Shown: one piece after another, positions 10,805-18,654 of the stretch | Numbering within the stretch: the stretch's first letter is position 1 | Layout: each line of letters opens with the position of its first letter | Source: Blautia sp. | GTDB taxonomy: Bacteria > Bacillota > Clostridia > Lachnospirales > Lachnospiraceae | DNA: 63,516 bases | Direction of reading: 5' to 3' | NCBI GenBank assembly: GCA_017475035.1 | Contig: JAFVGK010000067.1 | Span: 1-63,516, forward strand | Program-made: the position numbers and the translations under genes | The notes under the pieces: generated by a model | Databases searched by the model: none | Seen by the model: only the letters and a program-made list of their open reading frames with translations | Told to the model about the DNA's origin: nothing

Positions 10805-12214
10805 TCACGCACCTCCCTTCGCCATTGCCCTGGCCTGTGCTCTCTTGGACATCCAGTTTCTGACGGGCTCAGACTGAAGCACAATTACAACCGCAATAAT
10901 CATTGCCTTGAAAGCCATCGTCGCTTCAGCGGAAATACCGAAATAATAAACGAATGTAACGATTGTCCGGATAATGATGGAACCTATGATCGTGCCCGCA
11001 AGGGAAAACTTACCGCCGGCCATATTCGTTCCTCCGATTACGACCGAAAGAATCGCGTCAGTCTCATAGTTTAATCCGGCATTGTTTGAATCACAGGACA
11101 TGATGCGGCTGGAATAAATCAATCCGGAAATACCGGATAAAAACCCTGTCAAGGCAAAGACAATCATTATGATTCTCTTTGCGTTAATGCCGGAAAGCCT
11201 TGACGCGCTCCGGTTGATGCCCACAGACTCTACAAATGTGCCGAACGCCGTTTTCCGCACAAATATCATTACAACCGCAACGACGATGACCGATATCACA
11301 ATCGGGGTCGGTAGGAAGAGACAGCTGCCCTGTCCGATCCAGCGGAAAGGAGAATACAATGTCGTATACTGCTTCCCGTTTGTCAGGATCTGCGCCACAC
11401 CTCTCCCGCTGACCATCAGGATCAAGGTCGCGATAATCGGCTGCAGGCCCAGCTGACCGATCAGGAAGCCATTGAACATCCCCATGGCAAGGCAGGTTAT
11501 AAGCGGCAGGATCAAAACCAGAATATATGGCTGCACCGAATAATCGCCCGGCGTATTATAGATGGTAACATCCCAGCGCAGAAGCTTCAGAGCGAAAGCA
11601 CCCGATACCGCGACAAGAGCTCCAACGGAAAGATCCGTGCCTCCCAGGGCAATAACGAGAGTCATGCCCATGGCAATAATCGTAATCTCCGAAGAACGAT
11701 TGATGATATCCACAAGGCTCCCATACAGCATGCCTGTAGATGGCTGATAACTGATCGAGAAAAAGTCAGGGCGGACTACGAGGCAGACAATCAGGATCAG
11801 GATCTCAGCGATAGCAGCCCAGGTAATCTTTGACCGCATCACAGCTGAAAAATCAAGATTCTTCGTCCGCATATAAAGGAAAAACGCCAGGATAAAAAGA
11901 ACAACCCCGGCAATCAGAAAATAAGGCTGCAGCCGATTCGCTTTACGAAGAGCCTCGATCCTGGAAAATCCTTTCGGAAATATCGCGTCAAAGCCTTCGT
12001 CATCTGTTTTCAAAGCTCTTTTAACGTTCTCACGAACCGTGGCTTCGTCGTCTTCATTAAAAAAAGCCGATCTCATATTGGCGTCTGAGAAACTCACCTG
12101 CGTTTCTTTATAAATGGCATCCTTTACCATACAGACGTTCGCAAAGCAGCCAACCCCCACAGCGAAAAGAATAAGTCCCAGAATGAGCGGGATCAGATAA
12201 CCTTTTTTCTTCAT
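10805..12214 (-). CDS. ytfT: ABC sugar importer permease, YtfT-like, with an N-terminal extension
   Basis: Permease of the RbsC family, but 469 residues rather than the usual 320-350. The permease core starts at about residue 125 (ITWAAIAEILILIV) and carries IALGGTDLSVGALVAVSGAFAL and FVESVGINRSASRLSGI. The extra N-terminus has a membrane helix at about residues 5-25, an exported-looking acidic segment of about 50 residues, and a second helix at about 95-115. The start ATG overlaps the ytfR stop as ATGA, giving translational coupling. The extension is a real part of the frame. Confidence 0.88.
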   Translation of the reverse strand: MKKKGYLIPLILGLILFAVGVGCFANVCMVKDAIYKETQVSFSDANMRSAFFNEDDEATVRENVKRALKTDDEGFDAIFPKGFSRIEALRKANRLQPYFLIAGVVLFILAFFLYMRTKNLDFSAVMRSKITWAAIAEILILIVCLVVRPDFFSISYQPSTGMLYGSLVDIINRSSEITIIAMGMTLVIALGGTDLSVGALVAVSGAFALKLLRWDVTIYNTPGDYSVQPYILVLILPLITCLAMGMFNGFLIGQLGLQPIIATLILMVSGRGVAQILTNGKQYTTLYSPFRWIGQGSCLFLPTPIVISVIVVAVVMIFVRKTAFGTFVESVGINRSASRLSGINAKRIIMIVFALTGFLSGISGLIYSSRIMSCDSNNAGLNYETDAILSVVIGGTNMAGGKFSLAGTIIGSIIIRTIVTFVYYFGISAEATMAFKAMIIAVVIVLQSEPVRNWMSKRAQARAMAKGGA

Positions 12215-13722
12215 GAAGCCGCACCTCCCCCTGCCGAACCTTCCGCGATAATCTGAAGGATCTTGTTCTGCGTATCCGAATCAAAGGGGCCTTCCAGTTC
12301 TCCGGCCTTCTCACCATCACGCATGATCACGATACGGTTGGAGCAGCGGATAACCTCCTCCAGCTCAGAGGAAATAAAAATCACGGATACTCCATCCTCG
12401 CACATCTTCAGCATCAGTCTCTGGATCTCTGCCTTGGCCCCGACATCGATACCACGCGTCGGCTCATCCAGGATCAGCAGATCCGGCTCTGTTGCCATCC
12501 ACCTGGCAAGAATGACCTTCTGTTGATTTCCGCCGGATAACTCTCCGATCTTTTTCTCGGCGTCAGGCGTCGCGATCGAAAGGGCTTTGATATACTTGTC
12601 GGCCAGCTCATTCTGCTCCTGCCTGGTCAGCGGATGCAGGAAACCCCGCTTGGCCTGAACCGCGAGCATGATATTTTCACGGATCGATAAATCTCCGATG
12701 ATACCGTCTCTTTTTCTGTCTTCCGAACAAAACGCCACACCGCTCATAATTGCGTCAAAAGGCTTTTTCACTTCAACTTCCTTTCCCGCAACGGAAATCT
12801 TTCCTTTTGTCGCACGATTTGCCCCGAAAATAAGCTGGGCCGTCTCTGTTCTTCCTGAACCCAATAAGCCCGCAAAACCAATCAGCTCACCCTTACGGAT
12901 TTCCAGCGAAATGTCTTTTACCGGTCCCGGCGCGCCGACATGATCCATCACCAACATTTTTTCGGCGCCTTCGGCAACCTCTACCGGATGCAGATTGAAG
13001 ATGACATCCATATCCTTGCCGATCATTTTCGTAACCAGTTCAATCTTGCTGATTTCATTGATCCCATATGATCCGACAAGATGTCCGTTACGAAGAATGG
13101 TCATTCGGTCTGAAATCGCATAAATCTGGTCCAGGAAATGAGTAATAAAGATAATACCCAGGCCTTCCTCTTTCAGTTCCCTCATTACACTGAAAAGAAG
13201 CTGTACCTCATTCTCATCAAGAGAAGAGGTCGGTTCATCGAGAATGAGAATCCTGGCATCAATATCGACCGCCCTGGCTATGGATACCATCTGCTGAATA
13301 GCCGTGGAATAATAGGAAAGCGGCCTCGTCACATCAATATCCAGATGAAAGCGCTTCATCAGCTCTCTCGCTCTTTTGTTGATCACACGATGCTTAAATT
13401 CCTTTCTCCCGACGAAAATGTTTTCCGCCACCGTCAGATTCGGGCATAAATTAATCTCCTGAAAAACAGTAGAAATTCCCATTTCAATCGCATGCAGCGG
13501 GCTGACTGGTGTAATTTCCCTGCCCTCCAGCAAAATGGTACCGGCGTCTTTATGATTTACGCCAGTCAGACATTTGATCAAAGTGGATTTTCCTGCTCCG
13601 TTTTCTCCCAGCAGGGCATGAACCTCGCCGCGGCGCAGGGTGAAATCCACACCGTCCAGTGCCTTGACACCCGGGAACTGGATCTCGATCCCCCTCATTT
13701 CCAATAAATTTTCATTTGGCAA
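12211..13722 (-). CDS. ytfR: ABC sugar importer ATP-binding protein, YtfR-like (two ABC domains)
   Basis: Energises the YtfT/YjfF permease by ATP hydrolysis. Two tandem ABC domains of about 250 residues each, as in RbsA/XylG. The first has Walker A GENGAGKSTLIKCL and Walker B ILILDEPTSSL. The second has the degenerate Walker A GLLGSGRTE, the signature LSGGNQQKVILARWM and LLILDEPTRGIDVG. The start is probably the TTG at 13722, eight bases after GGAGG; the GTG at 13731 is too close to that ribosome site. Overlaps ytfT by ATGA. Confidence 0.93.
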   Translation of the reverse strand: MPNENLLEMRGIEIQFPGVKALDGVDFTLRRGEVHALLGENGAGKSTLIKCLTGVNHKDAGTILLEGREITPVSPLHAIEMGISTVFQEINLCPNLTVAENIFVGRKEFKHRVINKRARELMKRFHLDIDVTRPLSYYSTAIQQMVSIARAVDIDARILILDEPTSSLDENEVQLLFSVMRELKEEGLGIIFITHFLDQIYAISDRMTILRNGHLVGSYGINEISKIELVTKMIGKDMDVIFNLHPVEVAEGAEKMLVMDHVGAPGPVKDISLEIRKGELIGFAGLLGSGRTETAQLIFGANRATKGKISVAGKEVEVKKPFDAIMSGVAFCSEDRKRDGIIGDLSIRENIMLAVQAKRGFLHPLTRQEQNELADKYIKALSIATPDAEKKIGELSGGNQQKVILARWMATEPDLLILDEPTRGIDVGAKAEIQRLMLKMCEDGVSVIFISSELEEVIRCSNRIVIMRDGEKAGELEGPFDSDTQNKILQIIAEGSAGGGAAS

Positions 13723-13770
13723 ACCTTTCACCTCCTCCTAAAACGAAGCATGTACGTTGACTCAATATCT

Positions 13771-13830
13771 CCGGATGACGGTTTTGCTGTTTCGGCAGCC
13801 GGGCTGCCGAATACAAAATCCGTCTCCTTT
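13771..13830. repeat. Repeat family A copy (GGATGACG...AGACGG palindrome)
   Basis: Imperfect palindrome of about 60 bp with central arms TTTCGGCAGCC/GGCTGCCGAA, bounded by TCCGGATGACGG and CCGTCTCC. Related copies lie near 24925, 49555, 55086 and 58965. It sits in the ytfQ-ytfR gap. Confidence 0.75.
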
Positions 13831-13967
13831 GAATACCTGTGATCCCGCATGTCTAAGGCTCAAATCTTCCTTTTCGCGGCTCTGTGAGCACACGGAAGAA
13901 GACTCATCTGAATGATCCCTGCCAACAGGGTAAAAAGAAGGCGGCGCCTCCTGTCCTCCCCCGAACC

Positions 13968-14035
13968 GCCCGTCACCGACAAGAGGCATCTTCCTTCGGG
14001 CGGGTGACATCTTCCTTTGGAAGGCCCGGGGATAA
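13968..14035. repeat. Repeat family G copy
   Basis: Contains GCCCGTCACCGACA and GTGACATCTTCCTTTGG, both also found at 39789-39834. It lies just downstream of the ytfQ terminator in transcription order. Confidence 0.6.
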
Positions 14036-14068
14036 GAAAAACAGGGCGGTGCAGACAAGCACCGCCCC
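14035..14068 (-). terminator. Intrinsic terminator or attenuator after ytfQ
   Basis: Perfect nine-base arms GGGCGGTGC/GCACCGCCC with a six-base loop, followed on the minus strand by TGTTTTTCTT. Its place between ytfQ and ytfR suggests partial termination, giving more binding protein than transporter. Confidence 0.85.
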
Positions 14069-14120
14069 GTTCGGTCATATGGCAGCAGATACTGCCATCA
14101 TTATCTAACTATTACCAGAA

Positions 14121-15125
14121 TCAATACAGACGCTCGTCGATAACGTCAGCTGCCAGAACAGAGGTCGTGCCTTCTACTTCGATACCGCCTACGCAGTCAA
14201 ATACGCCTTCATCCGGATGGATGATCGTCTTATCAAAGACTTCGCCTGCCTCAAGAGCCTCGATCGTCGGTACAACGAAGCTGCCATACAGAGGTGTGCA
14301 CTCAACTGTGCAGTTCATGTCGCCTGCCACGATCGCTTCGAAAGCAGCCTTTACAGAGTCGCAGCCAACAATAACGATATCTTTGCCCGGTACAAGGCCG
14401 GCAGCCTTGATGGCATCGATTGCGCCAAGTGCCATATCATCATTCTGAGCAATCAGGACATCGATCTTGTCAACGGATTTCAGCCAGCTCTCCATCAGGG
14501 CCTGGCCTTCTGCACGTGTGAAGTTACCGGTGTTCTGCGCAACAACCTTCATGAACGGATAGTCAGCCAGAGCAGCCTCATTGCCTTCGGTACGTCCTAC
14601 CTGAGCATCGGACCCTGTGGTGCCTTCCATGATGGCAACGTTAACATCCTCTCCGTCACGGCCAAGGCTCTTCATATACTCGCCTGCCCACTGGATCTGA
14701 CGACGGCCTTCCAACGGGAAGTCTCCGCCGAAAGCAGCGACATAGTCAATGCTGTCTGCGCAATCCGGAATACGGTCCAGAAGAATCAGAGGAATCTCGT
14801 TCTCATTTACCTCTTTGAGGATCTCATCCCAGCCGGAGGTAACAACGCCTGTGAAGAGGATGTAATCAACACCCTGGGTAATAAAGTTATTCAGAGCCTG
14901 AATCTGGTTTTCCTGTTTCTGCTGTCCATCGCTGTAAACAAGTTCCCAGCCCTCATGCTCCTCGATCGCCTTGCAGACATCGTCTGTATTAGCCGTACGC
15001 CAGTCAGACTCCTGTCCGATCTGAGAAAAGCCAATCGTAATGTCAGCATGGGCAACTGCCGTCATCGATGCCATCATACCTGCTGCAACAGCGCATGCAA
15101 CCATCAACTTAACTGCCTTTTTCAT
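14121..15125 (-). CDS. ytfQ: Galactofuranose-type sugar-binding protein, YtfQ-like
   Basis: Secreted substrate-binding protein of the ytfQRT-yjfF importer, 334 residues. An Ala-rich signal peptide ends near AVAHA (about residue 27). No lipobox Cys is seen. The mature start ITIGFSQIGQESDWRTANTDD and SDGQQKQENQIQALNNFITQGVD closely follow E. coli YtfQ, including the Trp-Arg of the sugar pocket. IAQNDDMALGAIDAIKAAGL is the other family signature. The ATG at 15125 follows GGAGG by about seven bases. Furanose specificity is inferred from this similarity. Confidence 0.93.
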   Translation of the reverse strand: MKKAVKLMVACAVAAGMMASMTAVAHADITIGFSQIGQESDWRTANTDDVCKAIEEHEGWELVYSDGQQKQENQIQALNNFITQGVDYILFTGVVTSGWDEILKEVNENEIPLILLDRIPDCADSIDYVAAFGGDFPLEGRRQIQWAGEYMKSLGRDGEDVNVAIMEGTTGSDAQVGRTEGNEAALADYPFMKVVAQNTGNFTRAEGQALMESWLKSVDKIDVLIAQNDDMALGAIDAIKAAGLVPGKDIVIVGCDSVKAAFEAIVAGDMNCTVECTPLYGSFVVPTIEALEAGEVFDKTIIHPDEGVFDCVGGIEVEGTTSVLAADVIDERLY

Positions 15126-15159
15126 AAACAAACCTCCTTTTATGGAAAATGCCCAAAGG

Positions 15160-15221
15160 ATATAAGTATAGCCCTTGGTTTGTCAACGATTTTATTCTAT
15201 CACTTTTTTTGAACTTGTCAA
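15160..15221 (-). promoter_or_regulatory. Tandem promoters of ytfQ
   Basis: Two TTGACA boxes on the minus strand. The upstream promoter is TTGACA (15221-15216), 16 bp, TAGAAT (15199-15194). The downstream one is TTGACA (15186-15181) with a weaker -10 (TATATC, 16-bp spacer). The repeated TTGACAA could also be read as a direct-repeat operator. Confidence 0.65.
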
Positions 15222-15384
15222 CGGTTTATTCAAAAATAGCAATTAAGTAGTAAATACTTGCACGGCTTCGTTATAAGTGGTAGACTGAATTTACAGTTCT
15301 TATCAGAATGGCTGTAAGTATAAGAGGACAGTCCTGCTGCCGAAACAGCAAAACTGTCCTCTGAAGGTATTGAGACAATATTTT

Positions 15385-15479
15385 GTAATCGAATAAAATG
15401 CCTGCATTCTGATTCGTTTACCGCGCCGGATTTACGCCGCAGCAAGCGGCATGATTCCGCAGTAAATTCGTGCGCATAC
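15385..15479. repeat. Repeat family B, copy 1
   Basis: A 95-bp element nearly identical to 18486-18580. It contains a palindromic left part ending in GATTCGTTTAC and a right hairpin with outer arms around GCCGC/GCGGC, ending AGTAAATTCGTGCGCATAC. Confidence 0.85.
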
Positions 15480-15513
15480 TATAAAACCGCGTTATGGGAG
15501 GCACCGCAGGAAA

Positions 15514-16029
15514 ATGCAAAAAAGCAACCTGGTATTGATCGGCATGCCCGCCGCAGGAAAAAGCTCGGCAGGGATTGTAGCCGCAAAGCGTCTGGGCATG
15601 AGATTTATCGATACAGATCTTGTGATCCAGGAACAGACCGGACTTACCCTTCCGGAACTGATTGCGATTCATGGAAATGACGGTTTTCTTTCTATTGAGA
15701 ACGAAATCTGCGCAGCCCTTGACGCTCAAAAAACCATCATTGCCACCGGAGGCAGTGTTGTCTACGGGGCAGAGGCGATGAGGCACTTAAAGGAAACCGG
15801 AAAAATCATCTATCTTTCCATTGATTACAACAGCCTGTGCGGCCGGCTGAAGGATCTTGCAGGCAGAGGCGTCGCGCACCGTGAAGGACAGACTCTTTTC
15901 GATCTGTACAAGGAAAGACAGCTTCTGTATGAAACCTATGCCGACGTGACGATCCATCAGGATCACACAGAGCTGAACCTCACCTGGCTGGTAGATCAGA
16001 TTGTCTCCTGCCGTACCGGCGAGACCTGA
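15514..16029 (+). CDS. aroK: Shikimate kinase
   Basis: Phosphorylates shikimate at the 3-hydroxyl, the fifth step of the chorismate pathway. It has 171 residues, normal length. The P-loop GMPAAGKSSAG is at residues 10-20. The shikimate-binding Asp is in RFIDTDLVI. The ATGGSVV motif (about residue 78) and the lid region with Arg follow. A GGGAGG sequence lies upstream of the ATG at 15514. It is monocistronic and convergent with the AAA+ gene; no other aromatic-pathway gene is near. Confidence 0.93.
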   Translation: MQKSNLVLIGMPAAGKSSAGIVAAKRLGMRFIDTDLVIQEQTGLTLPELIAIHGNDGFLSIENEICAALDAQKTIIATGGSVVYGAEAMRHLKETGKIIYLSIDYNSLCGRLKDLAGRGVAHREGQTLFDLYKERQLLYETYADVTIHQDHTELNLTWLVDQIVSCRTGET

Positions 16030-16090
16030 ATACCTGTTGAGAAACCCGCCTTTCCGACATTACGTCATGGCTGCCAATCGACGATGCCTG

Positions 16091-18031
16091 TCAGAACGAT
16101 CTGCGGTACAATTCAAATCCCAGCTCCTTCAAATTGCGAGGCAGCTTTCTCACCACAAGACGGATCTGCTCCTTTGCAGGTTCTTCAAGCTCCTCATAGG
16201 CAACCATCTCCGGATTCGTCATCGCTTCAGGATCCGCAATACCCGGTCTCCATCCCTCCTGCTCCAGTTCCGTCACCCAGCGTAAATGTTCCCAGGCAGC
16301 AAGCTCTTCCAGTGCAGGACCATACAGTTCATTGATGGTATCCGCTGCGCCGGGCATGATCGGCCTCAGTCCGATCGTTGACTTGTAATCCTGAAGTCTG
16401 ACCCCGATATTATAAATCTGGGAATAGTAAACAGCACGTTCCGTCTCGGAAAGTTCTTCCCAGGAAACAAATTCTTCTTCCTTTATAATATCCTCTTTTG
16501 AACTTCCCTCCGCTGCCATCGCAGATATAGCTTCTTCAGCTTTATCCGCACAGTCATTTCGATAAGCAATGGCGACATACCGGTCCAGATAGTCACCCAT
16601 CATCTGCTCAAAGGAAAGTCTCTTTCGAAAATCCTGGACATCAAGATGAATATCCAGCTGTTCATCAACCGGCAGACAGGAAGGAGTAAAACGACTCACT
16701 TCCGACAGCCGGCTCATCTCCAGAATGAATTCCAGCGAGCGCGCGCCATGACGATATTCCGAAACCGCCAGAAGCGCGGCCAGCATACCTTTTGAAATAT
16801 TCACAAGGCCTTTCGTCTCATCATAGATGCCGGATGAGCTTCGGATAATCTGACCCCGCATCAGCATCGCGCGGCGGATAATGTGGCTGCGGTCTGAAGG
16901 AGACAGGGGATTTGCCCCTTTGATATTCAGGATTCCCTCCAGGCGGCTGACAAAATCCGGTCCCTTAATCGTCTTGAAAGCTTCCTCCTCATCCGATGTC
17001 TCAGGAAGAAAGCCGTGGAAAGAAAAGGCCGTAGCTCCCGCAAACACAAAAACAGCCGCCTTGATCCTGCGTAGTTTACCATCCAGGGTATACTCTCCGT
17101 CCTGCATGGGAGCCAGGAAATATTTCAGCCATCCTCTCGCCGTACCGTTTAACTCTGAATCAAATTCATCAAAGAAAATCAGAGGTATTTTCCCCTTTTC
17201 ACACTGCAGTGCTTCATCCAAAGCCTCAAACAGATCCTCTGCGTCATCATATTGTGAAAGATTCAAAGAAGTCAGGGAAAAGTGCCCCATGCTTAAGGCA
17301 ATCTGTTTGACCCCAAAGGATTTTCCCGATCCCGGATGGCCAAAAACCGCAATGGAAAGCGGACGTAAAAGCTCTTCGTCCTGAAGCGTGCCATATCGGA
17401 ATATATAGTCTTCCATAAGCAGACGGATGGTATGGTAATTTTCCACCTCATCCTTATCCACAGTAGCAAGGGCGTTATAACGGCAGACAGGTACATGCCT
17501 GTACAATTCTTCCGGTCCGGCGATTACGATTTTCTCTGCCACAGAAAGATAACCGCCCTTTTGGTTCTTACAATATTCATCCAGAATGCAAAACGGAAGA
17601 AGGCCTGAAGCCAATGCCTTCATGCTTCGCTCCGGAACTTCCACCCGGCAGACCAGACTCTGGGACTCCTTTTTCAGAAGCATTTCCAATACAGGATAAA
17701 GAGGGGCGTCCTCTGCCAGCGTCAGCATTTCCTCCTGTTCCGGCGTAAACAGAAGAGTCCACCTTCCATCCTCTCTCATCAGAGCTCCCTGGGCATCCAG
17801 AAGAATCACCATCTCTGCCCTGTTCCGTAACGGAAGCAAAACATCATTTACTGCCATCTGAAGCAAAAACTCATCTACCGTCCGCTCATACGAAATCCTT
17901 CTCGTAATCGGGAAATCCAGATCCCTGAGATGTCTCATCTGAAGAAGCGGAATCTTGTCACTATCAAAAAAAGAGGAAAGCGGCTGCCCCGGAATATATT
18001 CCTGATAATATTTTTTTGCTTTCGCCTTCAT
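16091..18031 (-). CDS. AAA+ ATPase with C-terminal RyR-like domain
   Basis: A 646-residue protein. Residues 1-215 match nothing I recognise. The AAA+ core has Walker A FGHPGSGKSFGVKQ (about 229-242) and Walker B IPLIFFDEFDSE (about 277-288). DFVSRLEGILNI looks like the sensor/Arg-finger region. The last 75 residues (about 570-646) read LAAWEHLRWVTELEQEGW, then NPEMVAYEELEEPAKEQIR and LPRNLKELGFELYR. This is the pattern of the RyR (ryanodine-receptor repeat) domain in bacterial proteins. The upstream ribosome site is weak. It stands alone between aroK and a repeat-filled gap. The role is unknown; a nucleotide-sensing switch or stress/defence ATPase is possible. Confidence 0.8.
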   Translation of the reverse strand: MKAKAKKYYQEYIPGQPLSSFFDSDKIPLLQMRHLRDLDFPITRRISYERTVDEFLLQMAVNDVLLPLRNRAEMVILLDAQGALMREDGRWTLLFTPEQEEMLTLAEDAPLYPVLEMLLKKESQSLVCRVEVPERSMKALASGLLPFCILDEYCKNQKGGYLSVAEKIVIAGPEELYRHVPVCRYNALATVDKDEVENYHTIRLLMEDYIFRYGTLQDEELLRPLSIAVFGHPGSGKSFGVKQIALSMGHFSLTSLNLSQYDDAEDLFEALDEALQCEKGKIPLIFFDEFDSELNGTARGWLKYFLAPMQDGEYTLDGKLRRIKAAVFVFAGATAFSFHGFLPETSDEEEAFKTIKGPDFVSRLEGILNIKGANPLSPSDRSHIIRRAMLMRGQIIRSSSGIYDETKGLVNISKGMLAALLAVSEYRHGARSLEFILEMSRLSEVSRFTPSCLPVDEQLDIHLDVQDFRKRLSFEQMMGDYLDRYVAIAYRNDCADKAEEAISAMAAEGSSKEDIIKEEEFVSWEELSETERAVYYSQIYNIGVRLQDYKSTIGLRPIMPGAADTINELYGPALEELAAWEHLRWVTELEQEGWRPGIADPEAMTNPEMVAYEELEEPAKEQIRLVVRKLPRNLKELGFELYRRSF

Positions 18032-18082
18032 ATTTAATCATTCTAATCCTTATGTCGTATAAGGAGTTGCCTTTCTGAAATC

Positions 18083-18340
18083 AGGATCTGTGCATAAATA
18101 ACCTTTGCATCCGGCGCGTCTGAATCCGCTCAGGCTGCGTTCTAGTCAGTCGCCGCAGCCCGCTGCGTCTCCTTCCGCCGCCTTGCCTGGACGAATTTAT
18201 ACTCGTGTACGCAATTAACTGCCGTTTTATATTGAACTAATCGAGCGTTCACCCGTTATACGATAATCGTATCGGCAGACATTTACGTTATCGAGTATAT
18301 ATCCTGCATCATCCGTATAGGCTATTTTACACAGCTCCTT
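18083..18340. repeat. MITE-like inverted-repeat element, family C copy 1 (with nested insertion)
   Basis: A 258-bp element with inverted termini AGGATCTGTGCATAAATAAC and, at the other end, GCTATTTTACACAGCTCCTT. Related copies are at 49640-49770 (compact) and 63379-63516 (cut by the window edge). No reading frame of note. A second palindrome (18200-18298) interrupts it. Confidence 0.8.
18200..18298. repeat. Palindromic element nested in the family C copy
   Basis: About 98 bp bounded by inverted ends ATACTCG.../...CGAGTAT and inner arms ACTGCCG/CGGCAG. It lies exactly where the compact copy at 49640 reads GATTTTATCCTGC without interruption, so it is an insertion within the older element. Flanking TAT on both sides may be a target duplication. 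Confidence 0.7.
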
Positions 18341-18485
18341 ACGATATCTTTAAGCCGTAAATTTCACTTGTATACCAGTCTGTCAGATTTCGGTCAGGGA
18401 TTATAATCCATTTCACTTCTGGATCTGTAAAATGAAATGATTCCAATAGATTCTTCCTTTGGACGGTTCTGCGATAAAAGATATA

Positions 18486-18580
18486 GTAAACGAACAAAAT
18501 GCCTGCGTTTTGATTCGTTTACCGCACCGAATTTACGCCGCTGCAAGCGGCATAATTCCGGAGTAAATTCGTGCGCATAC
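18486..18580. repeat. Repeat family B, copy 2
   Basis: Nearly identical to 15385-15479. Palindrome GTAAACGAA...ATTCGTTTAC, then hairpin GAATTTAC...AGTAAATTC with GCCGCT/AGCGGC inside, ending GTGCGCATAC. It abuts the transpeptidase terminator. Confidence 0.85.
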
Positions 18581-18586
18581 CATAAT

Positions 18587-18634
18587 AAAAGGTCATGTAA
18601 AATGGGCAAAAACACTTTACATGACCTTTTATCT
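18587..18634 (-). terminator. Intrinsic terminator of the L,D-transpeptidase gene
   Basis: Perfect 15-base arms AAAAGGTCATGTAAA/TTTACATGACCTTTT around a 14-base loop. T-rich flanks in both directions mean it can work bidirectionally. Confidence 0.8.
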
Positions 18635-18654
18635 TTTAATCATATTTTAAAAAA

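Noticed and set aside
14217-15212. 331-codon plus-strand frame opposite ytfQ
   Set aside because: Shadow of a clear YtfQ homologue.
15230-15445. Short minus-strand frame with peptide RRKSGAVNESECRHF
   Set aside because: Falls in repeat family B; the same peptide appears from the copy at 18486-18580, so it is repeat translation rather than a gene.
18394-18615. Short minus-strand frame with peptide RRKFGAVNESKRRHF
   Set aside because: Same repeat family; no ribosome site.
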